Shown piece after piece: positions 59,131 through 64,000 of a stretch of DNA of 64,000 bases. How positions within the stretch are numbered: position 1 is the stretch's first letter; each line of letters begins with the position of its first letter. This DNA is from Companilactobacillus halodurans (GTDB lineage Bacteria > Bacillota > Bacilli > Lactobacillales > Lactobacillaceae). A model generated the notes under the pieces. That model saw nothing but the letters and a program-made list of their open reading frames with translations. It was not told the origin of the DNA and searched no databases. The translations under genes and the position numbers were made by a program. The stretch lies in the NCBI RefSeq assembly GCF_009600985.1, contig NZ_VDFP01000012.1:1-64000 (forward strand), in the 5' to 3' direction.

Positions 59131-59248
59131 AACGAGTTGCGCAAGCCAGACACTTCCGGTTAAGACTAATATCTCTGCTGCCTGCTTCGCAGCCAACTGA
59201 GATATTTGCCTTAATCCTCGGTGTCTAAGCGGGCTTGCTCCACTCTCT
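59131..59248 (+). repeat. Structured repeat, copy 4
   Basis: The most diverged copy, 118 bp, AACGAG at the left and CTCTCT at the right. Arms: GCAAGCC 59141-59147 with GGCTTGC 59232-59238; GACAC 59149-59153 with GTGTC 59221-59225; TTAAG 59160-59164 with CTTAA 59210-59214; ATATCTC 59169-59175 with GAGATAT 59199-59205. Its right end overlaps the stop codon (59247-59249) of the minus-strand membrane gene. Confidence 0.85.
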
Positions 59249-59912
59249 ATATTATAATAGTTCCCACAACTGCACTTACCATTCCTACAAAAATGGCTAT
59301 CTTTTCATTCTTTGTGTACAAGTAAGTCAAGGCATAACACCAACCTAGAGCCATCATCATTAAGAATTGAATTAGTGATCCTGGTAAGCTGATTAAGCCT
59401 CCGACGATTCCACTTAAGATAATTCCCATTACTGCACTGTATGAGGAACTTTTTCTAAAGAAATAATTAAAGAAGAAGCCTGTTTGTACTAGTTGTTGTT
59501 GTACTGAGATTACTAACACGTTAGCTATCATATTGAAGACGAATACTTTTTGGTCTGAACTAATTACGTCATCATTTTCAAAACTTGGTATTTTACCAGT
59601 TACTTGCAAGTAGCTGACCATGATTCTCAATAAACATACCAAAATAATCATCAAACTAACTAATCCAGCATTTGATATCAAGGAATAAGCAAAGCCGTCT
59701 GCTGGGTCCGCAAAGGTTTTCTCTTCTCGATAATATTTTCTAATCATTAGAAATAAGGTAAAAATACCTACAACGAAGAAAGCTATAACTATCGGGACAT
59801 TCAATCCCTTTTGCGTTGCAGCATTGTTTTTTAACATTAGGGTAACGATAGAAAATACAATCCAAATTATATATCTAACAAAATCCGTACCTGGAGATTC
59901 TCCTACGCGCAT
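59247..59912 (-). CDS. Polytopic membrane protein, CPBP-like without catalytic residues
   Basis: A 221-residue protein with about six transmembrane helices and no firm assignment. The segment QQLVQTGFFFNYFFRK aligns by eye with the CPBP (Abi) protease motif EE-x-x-x-R (EELLFRG), but both Glu and the Arg are replaced, and the later His motifs are not present. If related, it is an inactive member (inference). The ATG at 59912 is chosen because GGAAGAG lies six bases upstream; a TTG further up lies before that site. The stop codon is shared with the end of structured repeat copy 4. Confidence 0.6.
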   Translation of the reverse strand: MRVGESPGTDFVRYIIWIVFSIVTLMLKNNAATQKGLNVPIVIAFFVVGIFTLFLMIRKYYREEKTFADPADGFAYSLISNAGLVSLMIILVCLLRIMVSYLQVTGKIPSFENDDVISSDQKVFVFNMIANVLVISVQQQLVQTGFFFNYFFRKSSSYSAVMGIILSGIVGGLISLPGSLIQFLMMMALGWCYALTYLYTKNEKIAIFVGMVSAVVGTIII

Positions 59913-60023
59913 AATAAACTCTTCCAATCAATAATTTTACTTTGTCATTATATCATACGAGAATACTTCATTTTCATTCCGTTTTCCACTATTATTAATA
60001 GAGTATTCGTGGAGGAATTATTA

Positions 60024-61097
60024 ATGAGTAAAAAACAACGCATCTTCTATTTAGATTTTATACGTGTTATTGCTATTCTCTTGGTTATTTTCATTCATGC
60101 ATCAGCCATTGACACGACTAAAAATATTGGTACTGGTCAATGGCAGATAACCAAAATTTTGAATTATTTTGCCCACATTAGTGTCCCGCTTTTCTTTATG
60201 ATTTCCGGAACGCTTCTGCTTAACAGTAAGAAGACGACTTCGCTTAGCTATACTTGGAAACAAAGGGTTCCGCGCGTTGTCATTCCTTTCGTGCTTTGGT
60301 CTGTTATTTCACCAATCGTCGTAGGAATCTATGTTCATTCATTATCGTTGCACAACGTTTTAACATCAGTTAAAAACATGCTTCACCAACCAACGTCGCC
60401 AACGCTTTGGTTCATGTATCCATTGATTGGAATCTATATTTTATCGCCAATTATCAAGACCTTTGTTCAAAATGCGACAACTGAAATGTTGCTGTATGTA
60501 ACTGGAATTTGGTTAGTCACTTGTTCATTGCTGCCGTCAATTGCAGTCATGTTGCCAAAAAATCTTGCAGCAATTTTACAGTTATCGCCCATCGCTAATT
60601 TCTTCTTAGTCGGTGGCTTCACCGGTTACTTTATTCTGGGGTACGTGTTGACTAGACTGCACGCTGAAAAAACCAATAGTTGGTGGTTAATTCTAGTATT
60701 CTTGATTTTTGGATTTGCCGGAAACTTTATCTCAGAAGCCGTTCCTCAAATTTTCGACGCCAATAATGGCTATTATGTGACCTCAATTTTCATCCCGATA
60801 ATGTCTGTTCCCGCCTTCATTTTGCTACAAAAATGGGGCAGCACTATTAGAAATAATTTCACGGTTAAAACTTTTGAATTCCTATCACCCTTGGTATTTG
60901 GAGTTTACTTGATTCATAACCTTTTGATTTTGTACATTGAGCCATTTTTCATGAGTCATTTACCAATTCAAGGCATTATTGCAACGTTTATTCGTTACTT
61001 TGCTATTTTGATATTATCAATCTTTATCATCTGGATATTGAATTTAATACCTGGCTTAAATTACTTATTAACAGGAAATTCGCATAAGAGAAAGTAA
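60024..61097 (+). CDS. Acyltransferase-3 family membrane protein
   Basis: Ten-helix membrane O-acyltransferase of 357 residues (OafA/WecH-type). The N-terminus FYLDFIRVIAILLVIFIHASA carries the conserved Asp/Arg and the catalytic His of the family, and FFMISGTLLL the next motif. Such enzymes acetylate surface polysaccharides, teichoic acid or peptidoglycan; the acceptor is unknown here. The start is the ATG at 60024 after GGAGG. It is convergent with the LPXTG protein gene. Confidence 0.85.
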   Translation: MSKKQRIFYLDFIRVIAILLVIFIHASAIDTTKNIGTGQWQITKILNYFAHISVPLFFMISGTLLLNSKKTTSLSYTWKQRVPRVVIPFVLWSVISPIVVGIYVHSLSLHNVLTSVKNMLHQPTSPTLWFMYPLIGIYILSPIIKTFVQNATTEMLLYVTGIWLVTCSLLPSIAVMLPKNLAAILQLSPIANFFLVGGFTGYFILGYVLTRLHAEKTNSWWLILVFLIFGFAGNFISEAVPQIFDANNGYYVTSIFIPIMSVPAFILLQKWGSTIRNNFTVKTFEFLSPLVFGVYLIHNLLILYIEPFFMSHLPIQGIIATFIRYFAILILSIFIIWILNLIPGLNYLLTGNSHKRK

Positions 61098-61145
61098 AAA
61101 AAATAGAACAACTAATTCGTTTAAAATTAGTTGTTCTATTTTTTT
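61096..61145. terminator. Bidirectional terminator
   Basis: A perfect 15-bp stem (61102-61116 with 61126-61140) extended by A/T runs has T tracts on both strands, between the acyltransferase and the LPXTG gene. Confidence 0.92.
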
Positions 61146-61148
61146 AAA

Positions 61149-63029
61149 TTAATCTTCTTTTTTAGTAATTCGAGTAGCTTTCAAAATCAATCCAAAGGCT
61201 ACCATGATAAATCCAACAATTGTAGCTAAGATTCCAGTTGTAGTACCTGTTTGTGGCAATGAACCAGTTTCATCATCAGAGTTGGAAGAAGATGGTGTTT
61301 GCGATTCATCCTTATTATTGCCAACAACTCCTGGTAGAAGTCCCGCTTCCAAATCTGGATTTGTTCCTTCTGAACTGCCATTAGTAATTACATCGCCATT
61401 ACTATCTTCTGAACCAGAATTATCTTCTGAATTGTTATCTTCAGTACCAGTGCTGTCTTCAGAATCTTCATCAGTACCTTCATTTTCGTTACTATCATTT
61501 TCGTCTTCATCGCCAGCGTTAGGATCTTCGCCTTCTGAACCACTGTCAACTTCAATTAAATCACCAGTATCTGGGTCAATGTCTTCTTCGACTTCTTCTT
61601 CGTCAGGATTCTCGATATTGTCGCCATCATTTTCATCTTCACCGGGTTGATCGGGTACTTCACCGGGGATTTGAACTGGCTTTTCAAATTCAGTTTCAAC
61701 GTTTGAATCATCTTGGAAATCCCATCTGTGAGTTTCAGCGTTGATGTTAACTTTATCGGCAACGATATTACCATCTAAGTTTTGGTTAACTGTTACAGTA
61801 GCTTTTGGAGCCAAAACGCTGCCTTGGAATGGACGATCAATGATAACTGTTCCATCGTACAAGTTGTCGCTAGCTTCACTATTGTAAAAGTTCCAGAGCA
61901 AGTGATTATCATCGAAGAACTCAGTTTCTTTGTTAGGACGTTCTTCGTTATCGACACCAGTACCATCGTTATAAATCAATTTGATCTGTGATGTGACATC
62001 ATAAGGGTCATCACACTTGGTATCAACGTTGATGATGATATTAGTCCCACCAGAATCTTTTGAAAGTCCAGCAATTGTCAAAGGAGTTCCTGAAGTCAAA
62101 ACGTCACGGTCAAGATTAATAACAATTTGGTTATTAGCATTAGGTTCATAATCTTCCAAATTGATTACACGTTGGTTTTGGTCAGGAAAATCGCTATTGG
62201 TGATACTTACTTGAGGGGCTTGATTTGATAAGGAATTAGATTTTCCTTCAAGAAAATTAAAGTATTCATCAAAATCGATGTACTTATTGCCATTCTTATC
62301 TTGGTAAGTTTCACCTTTAGTCAAATGATCAATATTTGTTCCATCAACATTGGTCCGATCAGGATTAGAAACATCTACATTATTATTTTCACCAAAAACA
62401 ACTTTGTTAGTTCTATTTTCACTCTTATTAACAAAGGAACTACTTGCAATATTATTATGATTTTGAACATATGATATATCTTTTTCAACATGTCCTTCAT
62501 GAATGTTAGTTCCGAAATTAACATTACCATTTAGAGTACCAACAGCAATATTACCATTCGTATGAGCATTCAAGGTTGCTTCATTAGCAAAGATATGGAA
62601 GTTTGAAGCATAGCCAAGTTGATTTGAATCCTCATTTGAAAAATCATCACTGACATTGCCGCCATCTTGAACATCGTTGTTAACTGACTGCGTTACAGCA
62701 CCGTTTTGTGCTGCACTGCTTTGTGTCGTAGCACTTTGTGCTGATCTAGTTTGAAGCAAACTATTTTGAGTTGTACCATCTTGTTTCGTATTATTTTGGG
62801 TTGCATTATTTTGATTGGCATCATTATAAGTAGAACTGCTTTGAGTTGAAGCAGCGTTACTTATTGCAGTGCCATTAGTTCCCGTCGAAACTGCATTCGT
62901 CGTATTACTATTGACAGTGTTTTCCTGTGTAGTATCAGCTTGGACGGTGGTGCTACTCATCCCCATCAAAACTGCAGCACTCACAGCAACACATGATAAA
63001 GCCCATTCTTTTCCCTTTTTCATAAACAT
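61149..63029 (-). CDS. LPXTG-anchored surface protein, choice-of-anchor A type
   Basis: Sortase-anchored cell-wall protein of 626 residues. Signal peptide about 1-31 (KKGKEW, then a hydrophobic core), similar to the GKxW-type signals of lactobacilli. Residues about 32-125 are a Thr/Asn/Gln/Ser-rich stretch. About 138-455 is a domain like choice-of-anchor A / collagen-binding-type adhesins (GYASNFHIFANEATL, GNIAVGTLNGNVNFG, GSVLAPKATVTVNQNLDGNIVADKVNI). Then a Glu/Asp/Asn/Ser-rich wall spacer (about 458-590), LPQTG, a hydrophobic segment and a KKED tail. Role in adhesion is inferred. Single-gene transcript. Confidence 0.88.
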   Translation of the reverse strand: MFMKKGKEWALSCVAVSAAVLMGMSSTTVQADTTQENTVNSNTTNAVSTGTNGTAISNAASTQSSSTYNDANQNNATQNNTKQDGTTQNSLLQTRSAQSATTQSSAAQNGAVTQSVNNDVQDGGNVSDDFSNEDSNQLGYASNFHIFANEATLNAHTNGNIAVGTLNGNVNFGTNIHEGHVEKDISYVQNHNNIASSSFVNKSENRTNKVVFGENNNVDVSNPDRTNVDGTNIDHLTKGETYQDKNGNKYIDFDEYFNFLEGKSNSLSNQAPQVSITNSDFPDQNQRVINLEDYEPNANNQIVINLDRDVLTSGTPLTIAGLSKDSGGTNIIINVDTKCDDPYDVTSQIKLIYNDGTGVDNEERPNKETEFFDDNHLLWNFYNSEASDNLYDGTVIIDRPFQGSVLAPKATVTVNQNLDGNIVADKVNINAETHRWDFQDDSNVETEFEKPVQIPGEVPDQPGEDENDGDNIENPDEEEVEEDIDPDTGDLIEVDSGSEGEDPNAGDEDENDSNENEGTDEDSEDSTGTEDNNSEDNSGSEDSNGDVITNGSSEGTNPDLEAGLLPGVVGNNKDESQTPSSSNSDDETGSLPQTGTTTGILATIVGFIMVAFGLILKATRITKKED

Positions 63030-63106
63030 AATTAACCAAATCTCCCTCTTCGATCTAGAATAATTATTATCTAGTTATAAATCAGGTAATAATATTATTT
63101 ATGAAA

Positions 63107-63135
63107 ATTATTACGCTGAATAATTTTAATGTCAA
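63107..63135 (-). promoter_or_regulatory. Promoter of the surface protein
   Basis: A perfect TTGACA (63130-63135), 17-bp spacer and AATAAT (63107-63112) on the minus strand give a leader of about 70 bases. The stretch 63136-63214 is AT-rich with nothing else recognised. Confidence 0.55.
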
Positions 63136-63214
63136 ATTACATTTTTATTAATAAATTGTTAGCAAATAGTAAATAAATAAGTTTGTCAGGATACTAATAA
63201 TAGGAAAATTGACG

Positions 63215-63250
63215 AAAAAAAACATGGCAATTCCAATTGGATTACCATGT
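63215..63250 (-). terminator. degV terminator
   Basis: An imperfect stem (63222-63234 with 63239-63250) is followed by eight T on the minus strand, about 30 bases after the degV stop. Confidence 0.85.
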
Positions 63251-63282
63251 CTTTTGAATTTTATAAAATAATATCTGAATAA

Positions 63283-64000
63283 TTAATTACGAGGTTGTTT
63301 ACCCATGGCAAAAGCTGCCACACAACCAAAACCTGTATGACTCGAAATTGTCATACCAATAGGATAAACTTGAATATCTGCTTCTGAAAATTTAGCTAAA
63401 ATAGCCTTTTTGACGATTTCTGCGGCCTCATAATCACCACTAGTCGTGATAATAATAGGTTGATAAGGATCGTCTTTTAAATCTTTACAAATTTTCTCTG
63501 CTAATTCCAATAGTGACTTTTTACGGGTCCTAGTCTTAGAAACCAGTCTCAATTTTCCAGCTGGGTCAACATCAAGAATCGGCTTAACTTTCAAGATGGT
63601 TCCTAAGGCTGCTGACGTCCTAGAAATTCTGCCACCGTGATAGAGATAATTTAAGTTATCGACAGTAAACCATTGTTGCAAACTCAATTTGTTCTGATCG
63701 AACCATTTTACTAACTTGTCGAGACTTGCTCCTGACTTTTGCAACCTGATAGCTGCCAAAACTAATTGGCCTTCGCCACCACTGGCTGCTAAGGTATCGA
63801 TAATTCTAATATCAGCTTTTGGATAAGTCTCCAACAGCATCTCTTTAGCCTGAATTGCACTAGACATCGAACCACTTAATCCTCCGGAAAAGCCAATGTA
63901 AACAATTGGAGTCTTGGCTTTCACGTAAGGTTCAAAAAATTCATAATATTCGCCAACATTGACTTGAGTCGTCGTTGGCAAAACGCCAGCTTTAATTTGT
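63283..64000 (-). CDS. DegV-family fatty-acid-binding protein, 5' part outside the window
   Basis: C-terminal 239 or so residues of a DegV protein (fatty-acid-binding, FakB-like family, usually about 280 residues). The frame stays open to the window edge, reading QIKAGVLPTTTQVNVGEYYEFFEPY, so the apparent TTG at 63981 is internal. Family motifs: LPTTTQV-type segment, VYIGFSGGLSGSMSSA and NLNYLYHGGRIS. FakB proteins present fatty acids to FakA for phosphorylation; whether this member does so is inference. Confidence 0.9.
   Translation of the reverse strand, partial: QIKAGVLPTTTQVNVGEYYEFFEPYVKAKTPIVYIGFSGGLSGSMSSAIQAKEMLLETYPKADIRIIDTLAASGGEGQLVLAAIRLQKSGASLDKLVKWFDQNKLSLQQWFTVDNLNYLYHGGRISRTSAALGTILKVKPILDVDPAGKLRLVSKTRTRKKSLLELAEKICKDLKDDPYQPIIITTSGDYEAAEIVKKAILAKFSEADIQVYPIGMTISSHTGFGCVAAFAMGKQPRN

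Noticed and set aside
58994-59248. CRISPR array or tandem satellite
   Set aside because: The two repeats are long, diverged palindromes without spacers. Dispersed copies elsewhere show a structured repeat family instead.
61204-61650. Ser/Pro-rich 148-residue plus-strand frame
   Set aside because: A shadow of the acidic wall-spacer repeats of the LPXTG gene.

Overview
This is a low-GC Firmicutes chromosome segment from the family Lactobacillaceae. The encoded proteins (L-lactate dehydrogenase, a surface protein with an LPQTG anchor, RNA polymerase delta subunit, a trpS T-box, a GlpD-type enzyme, a lactic-acid-bacterium style GTPase and MFS pumps) and the gene order point to a lactobacillus. 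The overall look is Companilactobacillus-like, but the genus is inference only. Nearly everything is core or housekeeping. I see no phage, no insertion sequence and no CRISPR array.

Layout. 0.2-14.9 kb: a minus-strand cluster read pth, mfd, a MurJ/YabM-like flippase, an S4 protein, divIC, an S1 protein, tilS, hpt, ftsH, hslO, dusB, lysS, in the same order as around the Bacillus origin. 15.0-21.1 kb: ldh, a CBS-domain protein and a P-type cation ATPase on plus, with alanine dehydrogenase on minus. 21.3-31.9 kb: alr-acpS, cshA, murF, an MFS pump (plus), rpmE2, murA, pyrG, rpoE and then a DUF1934 protein. 32.5-37.0 kb (plus): LipL-like octanoyl transferase, HD phosphohydrolase, glpD, mscL. 37.6-47.4 kb (minus): a putative HExxH protein, a sirtuin, metG, tatD, rnmV, ksgA, veg, purR, glmU, prs, again in Bacillus-like order. 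47.4-56.3 kb: a PEBP-family protein, ppx, a FetAB-like ABC pair, a ribosomal-protection-type GTPase, a MarR/DHA2-MFS/DUF4811 operon and trpS with its T-box. 56.6-64 kb: helD, a CPBP-like membrane protein, an acyltransferase, an LPXTG adhesin-like protein and a degV gene cut by the window end.

The most unusual element is a family of four dispersed, roughly 120-130 bp repeats (at about 22.8, 37.4, 59.0 and 59.1 kb). Each folds into one long stepped hairpin. Stem sequences differ between copies while pairing is kept (compensatory changes), which suggests selection on structure, in RNA or as a mobile palindrome. One copy abuts the acpS Shine-Dalgarno, one follows the prs stop codon by a few bases, and two lie in tandem between helD and a membrane gene, the second supplying part of that gene's stop codon.

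Other points of interest: a pyrG leader with the GGGC start and attenuator expected for CTP-sensing reiterative transcription; a MurA with Asp in place of the fosfomycin-reactive Cys; two perfect DnaA boxes in an otherwise unexplained intergenic region; intrinsic-terminator hairpins jammed against the start of the next operon gene (ftsH/hslO and S1/tilS); a sirtuin lacking half its zinc ligands; and a CPBP-like protein with all motif residues lost. Many genes use TTG, GTG or perhaps CTG starts, and I adjusted starts where a Shine-Dalgarno decides.
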